Below are positions 13,825 to 21,661 of a stretch of DNA of 44,424 nt, one piece after another. This DNA is from Candidatus Peribacteria bacterium (GTDB lineage Bacteria > Patescibacteriota > Gracilibacteria > Peribacterales > Peribacteraceae), in NCBI GenBank assembly GCA_023245765.1, contig JAHFJP010000006.1, positions 1 through 44,424 on the forward strand. The letters are read 5' to 3'. Within the stretch, counting starts at the first letter, position 1, and the number at the start of each line of letters is the position of its first letter. The position numbers and the translations under genes were made by a program. The notes beneath the pieces were generated by a model. The model made no database searches and had not been told where the DNA came from. It saw only the letters and a list, made by a program, of their open reading frames with translations.

Positions 13825-15180
13825 ATGCAGCTGTCGGTTCTCCTCGAGCATGTCGACGCTCTCCTCGGCCAGAAAGACGATGTACGGCTCAAGAGCCTGC
13901 TCCTCAGCCGCACAGCACAGGAACTGGCACACGTCATCGACGGACTTGAGCACGGCAAACGCAAGACCTTCGCCACATTGCCTCCCGAACTCCAGGCCGA
14001 TGTCGTTCTGCAGATGAATACGGAGAGCCGACAGTACATTCTCCCCAAGCTCTCTGATCACGCGCTGGCGCGCTTTTTGCATTTTATGGAGGAAGACAAT
14101 GCCGCGGACACGCTCCAGGTGCTGCCGGAGGAACGCCGGCCGGGAGTTCTGCAGAACATAAAACCGGAGAAGCGGGTGAAGATCGAAAAGCTGCTGCTGT
14201 TCCATCCCGAAACCGCAGGCGGCATCATGGATCTGAACTTCATCGTTGCGGAACCCGAAACGCCCGTCGCGGCGGTGATCACGATCGTCAAGGACCACGC
14301 ACGGGAACACAAGCAGGTTCCAGTCGTTATCGTCCATGGACAGAAGGGCGCCGGGTGGGTCCCCGCGCGCGCGCTGATCTCGGCGGCGCCGGGCATCACC
14401 ATCGGCGATCTCATTCGTCCGATGCAGGCGGTGAACCACACCGCCGACCGGGAGAAGGTCCTCGCGCTGATGGGCAAGGAGAACGCCGACGTCGTGCGGG
14501 TGACCGACGAGCATCACAAAACGCTCGGCGTCATCCACCTGCATGATCTGCTGCGTGTTGCGCAGGCCGAAGCGAGTGAAGACGTCTACCGCATGGGTGC
14601 CGTCGGACTGATTGACGCCAGTTACCTCGAAAGCAGCTTCGCGACAATCTGGCGCAAGCGCGTCGGCTGGCTCTCGGTGCTCTTTGTCGCGGAACTGTTC
14701 ACCTTTACCGCCTTGTCGCGGTTTGAGTCCTCCATCGCCGCAGTCACCGCGCTCGCGCTCTTCGTCCCCCTCTGTATTTCCACCGGTGGCAACAGCGGCT
14801 CGCAGGCGGCGACGCTCGTCACGCGCGCGATGGCCCTCGGACACATCACCACACGCGACTGGTGGAGAGTCCTGCGACGCGAACTGATGATGGGCGTCGC
14901 GCTCGGAATCGCTTTGGGCGCCGTGGCATTCGCGCGCGCGTCCTTTACGCCACAGCATGTGCTCGGAGGCATCGACCGCTGGGTGATGGGATTGGTCATC
15001 GGCATCTCGGTGGCAATAATCTGCCTCTGGGGAACGCTCGTCGGTTCGATGCTGCCAATCTTCTTCCGGAAGATGGGCTTCGATCCTGCATACGCATCGA
15101 GCCCGTTCGTCGCCACATTCGTGGACGTCACCGGCATCGTGATCTACTTCTCGATCGCCAACGCCTTCATCCTGGGCTGA
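13825..15180 (+). CDS. mgtE: MgtE-family magnesium transporter
   Basis: Protein of 451 aa, the usual MgtE length, forming a Mg2+ channel/transporter in the cytoplasmic membrane. It has an N-domain of helical repeats (1-~125, with 'LPPELQADVVLQM' and 'LPEERRPGVLQNI'), a CBS pair (~130-255, with 'ETAGGIMDLNFIVAEPETPV' and 'ADVVRVTDEHHKTLGVIHL'), then five TM helices from ~275. The pore segments 'PLCISTGGNSGSQAATLVTR' and 'SSPFVATFVDVTGIVIYF', with the conserved Asp, are intact. The cytosolic domains act as the Mg2+ sensor in this family. AroK follows after one nucleotide, so the two are probably co-transcribed. Confidence 0.95.
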   Translation: MQLSVLLEHVDALLGQKDDVRLKSLLLSRTAQELAHVIDGLEHGKRKTFATLPPELQADVVLQMNTESRQYILPKLSDHALARFLHFMEEDNAADTLQVLPEERRPGVLQNIKPEKRVKIEKLLLFHPETAGGIMDLNFIVAEPETPVAAVITIVKDHAREHKQVPVVIVHGQKGAGWVPARALISAAPGITIGDLIRPMQAVNHTADREKVLALMGKENADVVRVTDEHHKTLGVIHLHDLLRVAQAEASEDVYRMGAVGLIDASYLESSFATIWRKRVGWLSVLFVAELFTFTALSRFESSIAAVTALALFVPLCISTGGNSGSQAATLVTRAMALGHITTRDWWRVLRRELMMGVALGIALGAVAFARASFTPQHVLGGIDRWVMGLVIGISVAIICLWGTLVGSMLPIFFRKMGFDPAYASSPFVATFVDVTGIVIYFSIANAFILG

Positions 15181-15181
15181 C

Positions 15182-15688
15182 ATGCGCTGTATTGCCGTCG
15201 TCGGCATGAACGGGGCAGGCAAGACGACCTTCGGCAAGCGGTTGGCAGGCAAACTCGGCATGAAGCGCTTCGATACCGATCGCGCATTTGAGGAGAAGCA
15301 CGGCGATCATCATCAGTTTATCGGGAAGCACGGATGGGACCGATACAGATCCGAAGAGGAACGGATTGTTCTCGATGCATTGATGCCAGGGTTCGTCGTC
15401 ATTCTGAGTGGAGGGGCGATCGAATCCTCTGCTGTCCGCAGCGCCCTCAAAGAACATGCAATCGTCATCTGGCTCCAGGCGGGGTCCAAGCGCATCCACA
15501 AGCATCTCCAGCGCGCGAAAGTCGCCCGACCGGAATTCGCGGCCGGACTCCACCGCGGAAAAGTCGATGAATTAACGGAGGCCCGCAATCCTCATTACGA
15601 AGACGTCGCCGATATCGCGGTTGCGCCCTCCGTTCCCTTTAGCGGTCAGATTCCGTTCGCACTCAAAGAATTGGAGAAATTGGGGTAG
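15182..15688 (+). CDS. aroK: Shikimate kinase
   Basis: Protein of 168 aa, normal for the family. It has Walker A 'GMNGAGKTTFGKRLA', the shikimate-site motif 'FDTDRAFEEKHG', 'RYRSEEERIVL' in place of the usual 'FR..E', and 'VVILSGGAI' for the Gly-rich substrate loop. The lid region includes 'RAKVARPEFAAGL'. It phosphorylates shikimate in chorismate synthesis. No other aro genes are nearby, and the 'GGA' in place of 'GGG' leaves some chance of another small-molecule kinase. It lies 1 nt after mgtE. Confidence 0.8.
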   Translation: MRCIAVVGMNGAGKTTFGKRLAGKLGMKRFDTDRAFEEKHGDHHQFIGKHGWDRYRSEEERIVLDALMPGFVVILSGGAIESSAVRSALKEHAIVIWLQAGSKRIHKHLQRAKVARPEFAAGLHRGKVDELTEARNPHYEDVADIAVAPSVPFSGQIPFALKELEKLG

Positions 15689-15691
15689 ACT
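15686..15691 (+). promoter_or_regulatory. -10 box of idi
   Basis: TAGACT ends 8 nt before the ATG at 15700. It overlaps the aroK stop codon. No clear -35. Confidence 0.4.
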
Positions 15692-15699
15692 GTCCGTCC

Positions 15700-16206
15700 A
15701 TGCAGAATCTGATCCTCGTCGATACTGATAATCGCAAGCTTGGTGTGATGCCTCGGCAGGAAGCTCATGCATCTCCGGGAACGCTCCACCGCGCATTCTC
15801 GATCTACATTTTCCGCAAGAACGGCACGGAACTTCTCATTCAAAAGCGAAGCGGTAAGAAGCTCTTTGCCGGGCTGTGGGCCAACAGCTGCTGCAGCCAT
15901 CCACGTGAAGGCGAAGAGATCACAGACGTGGCTCCACGGCGACTGCAGGAAGAACTCGGCTTCACTTGTGCGCTGACTCCTGTCGGCGAATTCGTCTATC
16001 AGGCGGAGGATCCTGATGGAAAAGGCGCCGAGCATGAACATGTGACGGTGTTCCGGGGCGATGTGAAAGACGATGTGACGGTAAAGGCGAATCCTGATGA
16101 AGTTGCGGAGTGGAAGTGGATCCCCGTGAAGGACCTTCGTGACGATATGAAGAATCATCCGGATAATTACGCTCCCTGGTTCCACATCGGAATACAGAAA
16201 ACGTAA
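15700..16206 (+). CDS. idi: Isopentenyl-diphosphate isomerase, type 1
   Basis: Protein of 168 aa interconverting IPP and DMAPP. It has the Nudix-fold type 1 layout: 'LHRAFSIYIF', 'KLFAGLWANSCCSHPREGE' with the catalytic Cys in 'CCSHP', the Nudix-like helix 'APRRLQEELGFTC' and 'GAEHEHVTVF', which carries the metal/catalytic Glu region. It supports the mevalonate locus that follows: the mevalonate route yields IPP only and needs an isomerase. It has its own -10 box. Confidence 0.94.
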   Translation: MQNLILVDTDNRKLGVMPRQEAHASPGTLHRAFSIYIFRKNGTELLIQKRSGKKLFAGLWANSCCSHPREGEEITDVAPRRLQEELGFTCALTPVGEFVYQAEDPDGKGAEHEHVTVFRGDVKDDVTVKANPDEVAEWKWIPVKDLRDDMKNHPDNYAPWFHIGIQKT

Positions 16207-16214
16207 TTTTTCAC

Positions 16215-16236
16215 TTTTCACTTTTCATTTTTCACT
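16215..16236. repeat. TTTTCACT-type repeat upstream of uppS
   Basis: A 22-bp stretch of alternating T4-5/CACT/CAT units ends 9 nt before the uppS ATG. It is identical to 22697-22718, which ends 8 nt before the thiolase ATG. Confidence 0.7.
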
Positions 16237-16245
16237 TTCGCTCCG

Positions 16246-16926
16246 ATGCCTTCAAACTCTCCTATCCACCTCGCGATCATCCCCGACGGCAATCGCCGCT
16301 GGGCAAAAAAGCGCATGCTCCAGCCGTGGAAAGGCCACGAGACGGCGATTGAAAACTTCCGAGGAATCACCGAGTGGTGCAGGAACGATCCGCGCGTGAG
16401 CATCCTCACCGTCTGGTGCTTCTCGACGGAGAACTGGAAGCGCGACCCGCAGGAGATCGACATGCTGATGAAGATCTATGAGGAGTATTTGGGGAAAGAG
16501 CGGAAGGGATTCATCGAAAAGAAGACACGCTTTCTGCATTCGGGACGTCTCGACCGCATTCCCCCGTCCCTCGCAGCGCTGATCAAGGAAGTGGAGGACG
16601 AAACGAAAGACCAGACGGAGTTCACCCTCAACCTCGCGGTCGATTACGGAGGAAAAGATGAACTCCTCCGCGCGATGAAGAAGATCGAAGATCCTCAGAC
16701 TCTGACGGAGGACTCCTTCCGCACACTGCTCGATCATCCGGATCTACCTGATCTTGATCTGATTATCCGCACATCGGGGGAGCAGCGGACGAGCAACTTC
16801 TTTCTGTGGGAGAGCACGTACGCGGAGTGGGTATTCTTGGACAAACTGTTCCCGGATCTGACGGCGGAAGATGTTAAAAAAGCAGTTACGGATTTCGGCA
16901 ATAGAACACGGCGATTCGGAGGGTGA
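16246..16926 (+). CDS. uppS: Undecaprenyl diphosphate synthase (cis-prenyltransferase)
   Basis: Protein of 226 aa extending FPP with IPP to the long cis-prenyl carrier used for cell-wall and surface polymers. Family motifs run in order: 'IIPDGNRRWAKKR' with the catalytic Asp, 'VWCFSTENWKRDPQEID', 'TLNLAVDYGGKDELLRA' and 'DLIIRTSGEQRTSNFFLWES' with 'EWVFLDKLFPDLT'. It is slightly shorter than E. coli UppS. It lies between idi and mevalonate kinase and so links the isoprenoid precursor genes to polyprenol synthesis. No FPP synthase is in the window. Confidence 0.94.
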   Translation: MPSNSPIHLAIIPDGNRRWAKKRMLQPWKGHETAIENFRGITEWCRNDPRVSILTVWCFSTENWKRDPQEIDMLMKIYEEYLGKERKGFIEKKTRFLHSGRLDRIPPSLAALIKEVEDETKDQTEFTLNLAVDYGGKDELLRAMKKIEDPQTLTEDSFRTLLDHPDLPDLDLIIRTSGEQRTSNFFLWESTYAEWVFLDKLFPDLTAEDVKKAVTDFGNRTRRFGG

Positions 16927-16928
16927 AA

Positions 16929-17327
16929 TCACTTGTCATCCTCATCATCTTCAAATCGATGACCGACCGGGAAAAGACGATAGACGCCGTCTTTTGCCAT
17001 CTTCACTTCATGATGTACGACTTCTCCAATAATGAGAGGTTGCGGTTTCAGGGTTTTCAAAAACCCTACGACGCACTGGTGAAGTGCCTCTGATACTTCA
17101 TTCAGATCAGGTTGCGCTGAAAATCTCAGAGCCTTCACCATATCCAGCAATCGGCCGATATCATCGGCATCGAAAGAAAGATTGTGATCATTGATGGCAC
17201 CCTGGATGAAACCAAAAACCGTACTGGCAAAATCGACGTCCCCGAAAAGGGCGAAAGGGGGTTCGTCGCGTAAATGATCATGCAACTGGTCTTGTACACT
17301 ATCCAATCGATCTATTGTTTTTCCCAT
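16929..17327 (-). CDS. Hypothetical protein
   Basis: Protein of 132 aa, unrecognised. Acidic and probably cytosolic: 'TIDRLDSVQDQLHDHL', 'VFGFIQGAINDHNLSFDADD', 'VGFLKTLKPQPLIIGEVVHH', ending in an acidic 'FEDDEDDK'. The start 'MGKTID' at 17327 is chosen because the longer reading adds a low-complexity Arg-rich segment that is antisense to mevalonate kinase. It converges on uppS with 2 nt between stops. Confidence 0.6.
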   Translation of the reverse strand: MGKTIDRLDSVQDQLHDHLRDEPPFALFGDVDFASTVFGFIQGAINDHNLSFDADDIGRLLDMVKALRFSAQPDLNEVSEALHQCVVGFLKTLKPQPLIIGEVVHHEVKMAKDGVYRLFPVGHRFEDDEDDK

Positions 17328-17352
17328 AGGAGAGGGATTCTCCGTCGAGGGG

Positions 17353-17358
17353 TAGAAT
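17353..17358 (+). promoter_or_regulatory. -10 box of the mevalonate kinase gene
   Basis: TAGAAT ends 7 nt before ATG 17366. GAGGGG at 17347-17352 could instead act as a Shine-Dalgarno for the GTG at 17360; the recurrent TANNNT pattern makes me prefer the ATG. Confidence 0.45.
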
Positions 17359-17365
17359 CGTGTCA

Positions 17366-18175
17366 ATGCCAAAGAAGAACTCCTCCTTCGCCCCCGGCAA
17401 GATGATCCTCTCCGGCGAGTACGCCGTCGTCTTCGGATACCCCGGCATCGCGGTTCCAACGCATGCGGGAGTGGAGGTGACGCTGGAGGAAACGGGAGTC
17501 TCGCCGATGGAGATTGTTCTTGAAGGATTGTTTGAGGGCAAAGCGTACCCGCGAAAAATCGTCGACCTCTGCATCCGAACCAGCGCGGGTCTTCGACCCG
17601 CGGAAAGAGGAATTTCCACCGGAACGCTGAGGATCAACAACCAGATTCCCGTCGGACGCGGGATGGGTTCATCGACCGCGCTGACGATCGCGATTTGCCG
17701 CGTGCTGCTGGGAGCAGAGAACAAAACGCAGGCAATACTCGTCGAAGACCTGATCAATCCGGGCAATAGTGGACTGGATTTTTCGGTCATCTGGGCCAAT
17801 CGTCCCGTGAAATTCAAAAAAGGATTGTCGCCCGAGCCGCTGCATCTGGATCTCACATTTCTGAAGAACGCCAAGCTGATCGATACCGGCAAACCCGGCG
17901 AGACGACTGCGGAGCTCGTCGCATGGATGCGCGAACGGGAGAAGGAGGTGAAGGCACATCTGGACATGATCGGACACTGCACTGAGCGATTGCTCGCCGG
18001 TGAAGACCCGATGACCGTCATCCGCGATCATCACCGGGCACAGATTGCCCTCGGTGTCGTTCCGCAGGCCGTTCAGGAGTTGATAGCGAATATCGAAAAA
18101 TCCGGCGGCGCGGCGAAAGTGCTCGGAGCGGGAGCACGAACAGGAGGGGGTGGGATGATTCTCGTTTTTCAGTAA
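17366..18175 (+). CDS. mvk: Mevalonate kinase (GHMP kinase)
   Basis: Protein of 269 aa. GHMP motif 1 'FAPGKMILSGEYAVVFGYPG', motif 2 'PVGRGMGSSTALTIAICRVL', the catalytic-Asp segment 'GNSGLDFSVIWANRPVKF' and motif 3 'KVLGAGARTGGGGMILVF' are present in order. It phosphorylates mevalonate with ATP. It is shorter than most mevalonate kinases, and it is the only GHMP kinase here besides the decarboxylase. A palindromic repeat is read in frame at residues ~74-79 ('SAGLRPA'). Alternative start GTG 17360 adds two residues. Phosphomevalonate kinase activity for this same protein cannot be excluded. Confidence 0.85.
   Translation: MPKKNSSFAPGKMILSGEYAVVFGYPGIAVPTHAGVEVTLEETGVSPMEIVLEGLFEGKAYPRKIVDLCIRTSAGLRPAERGISTGTLRINNQIPVGRGMGSSTALTIAICRVLLGAENKTQAILVEDLINPGNSGLDFSVIWANRPVKFKKGLSPEPLHLDLTFLKNAKLIDTGKPGETTAELVAWMREREKEVKAHLDMIGHCTERLLAGEDPMTVIRDHHRAQIALGVVPQAVQELIANIEKSGGAAKVLGAGARTGGGGMILVFQ
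17584..17602. repeat. Palindromic repeat inside mevalonate kinase
   Basis: CGCGGGTC-TTC-GACCCGCG, read in frame as part of 'SAGLRPA', the same peptide as in ProA. Confidence 0.8.
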
Positions 18176-18185
18176 ACAAAACAGT

Positions 18186-18359
18186 AAACACAAACATGGG
18201 TGGCCCGCGCGCCACGGGGGGTGAAGGGGATCCTGAAGAAACGCGGAAGAGTGCGATGCTCTTCAACCGAGCAACAGATTGGTTTCGCGCTGCGGCGCGA
18301 GTTGGCGCGCGCCGCCTTTCTTTTTGGCCATTTTCTTTGGCGGGACAAAGAAAATGGCC
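18186..18359. repeat. GC-rich element ending in a GGCCATTTTCTTTG hairpin
   Basis: The stretch between mevalonate kinase and the decarboxylase begins with G-rich sequence (ACGGGGGGTGAAGGGG) and ends in a 14-bp perfect stem: GGCCATTTTCTTTG (18326-18339), a 6-nt loop, CAAAGAAAATGGCC (18346-18359). A related element lies at 28340-28448. It has no coding content that I would defend and looks like a small non-autonomous repeat. Confidence 0.7.
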
Positions 18360-18376
18360 ATCGAACAGTTCTCCGC

Positions 18377-18382
18377 TAAAAT
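18377..18382 (+). promoter_or_regulatory. -10 box of the decarboxylase gene
   Basis: TAAAAT ends 8 nt before ATG 18391 and decides that start over a long upstream reading through the repeat. Confidence 0.5.
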
Positions 18383-18390
18383 CGCTGTCC

Positions 18391-19392
18391 ATGGCCACTG
18401 CACGATCCACCCCCAACATCGCCTTCATCAAATACTGGGGCAATCGCAACAACGACCTCCGCCTCCCCGCAGCGGATTCTCTTTCAATGACACTCGATAC
18501 GCCTTCCGTTGAGATCACTGTTGATCACGCAGATACGCTCTCCGTGCAATCGTTCCAGGCAAACGGCTCGGAAAAAGTGCTACAGGAGAAAGATATTGCA
18601 CGGTTCCAGAACCATCTGGATCTGACGAAGGAATACTTCCACCAGATCGGCCTCGCATCGGTAATCTCCTCGTCCACGTCGATCATCCTCCGTTCGCACA
18701 TCCCCTCCTCCATCGGCCTCGCATCATCGGCAGCCGTATTCTCGTGTCTCGCGAGAGCCTACGCAGGATTGATCAAAGACAAAACGAACCTGGATGACGA
18801 ACAGGTCAGCATCATCGCACGCCTGGGATCCGGATCCGCCGCTCGCAGCATCTACGGAGGGTACGAGGCGCTCATAGCCGGTGAGGGCGATGTGATTGAT
18901 TCCTCCTACGGCATGCAGGTCGCCAACGAGAAGCACTGGCTCCTGCACGACATCATCATCGTCCCGACGCAGGAGGAGAAAAAAGTCGGCTCAACCGAAG
19001 GCCATGCGCTCGCATGGACGAGTCCGTACTACCGCAAGCGCCTGGACCAGATGCCGCGACGGCAGAAAGAATGCTGGGATGCGATCATGACGAAAGATTT
19101 TGAGAAGTTGCAGCGCGTGGTGGAAGAAGACTGTTGGGACATGCACAACGTGATGCAGACGAGCATTCCCCCACTCCAGTATCTGAATGATGAGACGTAC
19201 CGGATCACGGATGCGATTGAAGAACTGCGGGAATCCGAAAATATCCCTGTGCTCTACACGATGGACGCCGGCCCGACAGTGCACCTCTTCTGTCCGGATG
19301 ACGCTCGGGAGAAAGTTCTCGCATTCGCCAACGCGCAGAAGGGCTGCAGGATATTCGAAACAAAGGTGGGACGAGGGGCGGTGTTGCTCTAA
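18391..19392 (+). CDS. Mevalonate diphosphate (or phosphate) decarboxylase
   Basis: Protein of 333 aa of the GHMP-fold decarboxylase family. Landmarks: 'TPNIAFIKYWGNRNNDLRLP', the ATP loop 'SSIGLASSAAVFSCLARAYA', 'RLGSGSAARSIYGGYEA', 'KKVGSTEGHALAWTSPYY' and 'LYTMDAGPTVHLFC' with the catalytic Asp. Most diphosphomevalonate decarboxylases read 'KYWGKR'; here it is 'KYWGNR', and 'STEGHALAWTSP' is also reminiscent, from memory, of Chloroflexi-type phosphomevalonate decarboxylases. Either substrate is possible. If it uses mevalonate 5-phosphate, an isopentenyl phosphate kinase would be needed, and none is in the window. The start is set by the motif and the TAAAAT box. Confidence 0.85.
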   Translation: MATARSTPNIAFIKYWGNRNNDLRLPAADSLSMTLDTPSVEITVDHADTLSVQSFQANGSEKVLQEKDIARFQNHLDLTKEYFHQIGLASVISSSTSIILRSHIPSSIGLASSAAVFSCLARAYAGLIKDKTNLDDEQVSIIARLGSGSAARSIYGGYEALIAGEGDVIDSSYGMQVANEKHWLLHDIIIVPTQEEKKVGSTEGHALAWTSPYYRKRLDQMPRRQKECWDAIMTKDFEKLQRVVEEDCWDMHNVMQTSIPPLQYLNDETYRITDAIEELRESENIPVLYTMDAGPTVHLFCPDDAREKVLAFANAQKGCRIFETKVGRGAVLL

Positions 19393-19395
19393 ACT
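19390..19395 (+). promoter_or_regulatory. -10 box of the HMG-CoA reductase gene
   Basis: TAAACT, whose first three bases are the stop codon of the preceding gene, ends 8 nt before ATG 19404. Confidence 0.45.
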
Positions 19396-19403
19396 GATCA
19401 CTC

Positions 19404-20561
19404 ATGGATCTGCGAACGGGCATCACCGGGAAAACAGGCGACTCGCGCTGCAATGAGCGCCGTTCGCGCATCGAGAAAGAGCTCGGCGCCGATCTTTCGG
19501 CACTCAAACCGTCAGCTGGTTCCATCGGCTCAGCAGATGAGAAGAACTGTGAGCAGATGCTCGGTCATGTTCCCCTCCCCGTTGGCTATGCCGGACCGTT
19601 GAGCGTGACATTCAGTTCCGGAGAGAAGAAAGATCTTCATTTGCCACTGGCAACGACCGAAGGAGCGCTTGTTGCGAGTGTGAACAGAGGCTGTAAGGCA
19701 CTGAGTGCATCCGGCGGCGTGAAGACGACGTCGATCCATCACGGAATCAGTCGATCCATTGCATTCCGGGGACGCGGACGCAAAGAAATTGGACAGTCCG
19801 CGAGTAAGTGGATGCCAATTGCTCAAGCAACCAGCGGACATCTGAAAGTGTTGAAGTATGACCTGGATGAAGCAGATGATTTCGTGTTCCTGACGCTCTT
19901 CTGCGACACGGACGAAGCGATGGGGATGAATATGGTTACGATTGCCGCGCAGGCCGTCGGCGAGTGGATCGAAAAGAATATCGACGGACTGGAATTCATC
20001 ACAGTCGCAGGGAATGTGGATTCCGATAAGAAAGCCAGCGCACGTGTTCACACGCACGGCCGCGGGTATGAAGTCACTGCAGAAGCAATCCTCACCGATG
20101 ATGTCATCCGTGATGTACTGAAGAGCACGCCCGAAGCATTACTCGCAGTCGCAGATGCAAAATTGAAACACGGATCGAAGATTGCCGGCACGATTGGATC
20201 AAACCTCCACGCCGCAAACATCATCGCGGCGCTTTATCTCGCGACGGGACAGGATGCGGCGCATGTCGTGGAGGGGTCGCTGACGGATACGTCTGTTAAA
20301 GCTGCCAGTGGCGGGTTGAAGATCTCCGTACGATGTCCGGCGATCCTCGTCGGCCTCCGCGGCGGCGGCACAACACTCCCCGCACAGTCACAATGTCTGG
20401 AAATGCTCATGAAACCGAAGACGTCGCTCCATCCAAAGGCGCAGCTCGCGGAGAGCATCGGTGCTGCGGTCCTTGCCGGCGAGATTTCGCTTCTTGCCGC
20501 CCAGGCGACTCATTCTCTGGCTTCTGCCCATGGAAAACTGGGGAGATTGCAAAAAAACTAA
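19404..20561 (+). CDS. Hydroxymethylglutaryl-CoA reductase (class I, archaeal-like)
   Basis: Protein of 385 aa reducing HMG-CoA to mevalonate. It has class I features: 'CEQMLGHVPLPVGYAGPL', 'LPLATTEGALVASVNRGCKA' with the catalytic Glu, 'DTDEAMGMNMVTIAAQAVGE', 'GNVDSDKKAS' with the catalytic Lys, 'GTIGSNLHAANIIAALYLAT' and the C-terminal 'ATHSLASAHGKL' with the catalytic His. It has no N-terminal membrane domain, so it should be soluble. It lies 11 nt after the decarboxylase, and a -10 box overlaps that gene's stop. Class I enzymes are usually NADPH-dependent. Confidence 0.94.
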   Translation: MDLRTGITGKTGDSRCNERRSRIEKELGADLSALKPSAGSIGSADEKNCEQMLGHVPLPVGYAGPLSVTFSSGEKKDLHLPLATTEGALVASVNRGCKALSASGGVKTTSIHHGISRSIAFRGRGRKEIGQSASKWMPIAQATSGHLKVLKYDLDEADDFVFLTLFCDTDEAMGMNMVTIAAQAVGEWIEKNIDGLEFITVAGNVDSDKKASARVHTHGRGYEVTAEAILTDDVIRDVLKSTPEALLAVADAKLKHGSKIAGTIGSNLHAANIIAALYLATGQDAAHVVEGSLTDTSVKAASGGLKISVRCPAILVGLRGGGTTLPAQSQCLEMLMKPKTSLHPKAQLAESIGAAVLAGEISLLAAQATHSLASAHGKLGRLQKN

Positions 20562-20574
20562 AAAGTGATATAAA
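20547..20574 (+). promoter_or_regulatory. Promoter of the unknown gene in the mevalonate locus
   Basis: TTGCAA (20547-20552), 16 bp, TATAAA (20569-20574); the ATG at 20583 is 8 nt further. Predicted leaderless. Confidence 0.5.
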
Positions 20575-20582
20575 TTCAATAA

Positions 20583-21566
20583 ATGGATAAGGCTTCATAC
20601 GTGCAATTCTTAGGCAATCAGCATTTTTCTCCCGAGCATGCGGAGTACTTATACGACGATATGCTCGATCGAGTGGATGGCCTGCACGGCAATGTCATCG
20701 CCGACTATCCGGTGTACGACGATATCCGGCGCAGGCACGTCTGTGCCGCCATCCGCAATACTCTCAGGAACCAATCGGAAGTACTGCGTTCTGCTCCGGA
20801 GGCAATGATGCACCTGCCGCTCTGGAAAAAACACTGCAGCACACGCCTCGCAAGACACTTCGTAAAAAGCATCATCGAGATCGGACAGAACCACAACGAT
20901 TTTTCCCGGTTGGAAATGACTCAACTCTGCGCAGGGTACGTCGGCAACATCAGTGAGCTCGGTGGAAGGGATTTGCAACAGAGTGCCACCGCTCTCCTCA
21001 AGAATTATCGCACGGCAATGCAGTACATCCTCGCGTACCACGATATCGATTCTCTGCCGGCATGGGCCCGCAACACAGTGCAGAAACCTCAGGAAACAGT
21101 CGAAAGCGACCGGATCGCTCCAAGTCGCTGGAGCGGCAAGCTCAGTTCCAAAACATGCGAGAGCGCGGGGCGCCGTTGGGAATACATGTTCACGCAGGAC
21201 AGCAGACATGAAGGCGAGTGCATTCTCCTTTCGCTGCCCGAACATCCCGACGTCCCGGTGGCGGCGCTGAAATTGTACAAAGAGAACAGCGTCCTGGCGC
21301 TCGAGACCGTTCGTTCACCGAGTACCGGCTTCTATCCGCTCGTGGAAGGAGGACTGTACGGACTCGACGTCACCTCCGTCGATGATGTCCTGTCTCCCCA
21401 GGACCGAGTGATGAAATTTCCCGTCGCCGTCATGAATTCTCTGCGATTTTCCCCCCAGCGCATGCTCGGTGAGCACCCGCGGTGGGAGAGGACGATAGAC
21501 ATGCAGATGATTAAAACAATCGCCCGACAAAAGGCGAGTGAGTTCATGAAACTCCTGAAACCATAG
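20583..21566 (+). CDS. Hypothetical protein between HMG-CoA reductase and synthase
   Basis: Protein of 327 aa, unrecognised. The N-terminal half is helical and Cys/His-rich ('FLGNQHFSPEHAEYLYDDML', 'LARHFVKSIIEIGQNHNDFS'). The C-terminal half is more mixed ('ECILLSLPEHPDVPVAALKL', 'GGLYGLDVTSVDDVLSPQD'). No signal peptide, membrane helix or P-loop is visible. It has its own promoter but sits inside the mevalonate gene run, in the same direction. It could be unrelated, or a locus-specific factor. It does not look like any known phosphomevalonate kinase. Confidence 0.75.
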   Translation: MDKASYVQFLGNQHFSPEHAEYLYDDMLDRVDGLHGNVIADYPVYDDIRRRHVCAAIRNTLRNQSEVLRSAPEAMMHLPLWKKHCSTRLARHFVKSIIEIGQNHNDFSRLEMTQLCAGYVGNISELGGRDLQQSATALLKNYRTAMQYILAYHDIDSLPAWARNTVQKPQETVESDRIAPSRWSGKLSSKTCESAGRRWEYMFTQDSRHEGECILLSLPEHPDVPVAALKLYKENSVLALETVRSPSTGFYPLVEGGLYGLDVTSVDDVLSPQDRVMKFPVAVMNSLRFSPQRMLGEHPRWERTIDMQMIKTIARQKASEFMKLLKP

Positions 21567-21648
21567 TTACTCTTTCGTGAACAGAAATCGTAAAATATTC
21601 CATGAACTAAAACTCGATTTTGTGAAGGAAAGGGGCTGTTTCTTCTGC

Positions 21649-21654
21649 TAAACT
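21649..21654 (+). promoter_or_regulatory. -10 box of the HMG-CoA synthase gene
   Basis: TAAACT ends 7 nt before ATG 21662; the same hexamer precedes the HMG-CoA reductase gene at nearly the same distance. Confidence 0.45.
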
Positions 21655-21661
21655 CCCCCGG

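Noticed and set aside
13759-15261. A 500-codon open frame on the minus strand across mgtE
   Set aside because: It is antisense to a clear MgtE with all family motifs; its translation is rich in Arg/Asp/His and lacks any domain. Typical shadow frame in GC-rich DNA.
18196-18390. N-terminal extension of the decarboxylase from an upstream ATG
   Set aside because: The extension reads through the hairpin repeat element and has no homology; ATG 18391 with TAAAAT 8 nt upstream begins right at the family N-terminus.
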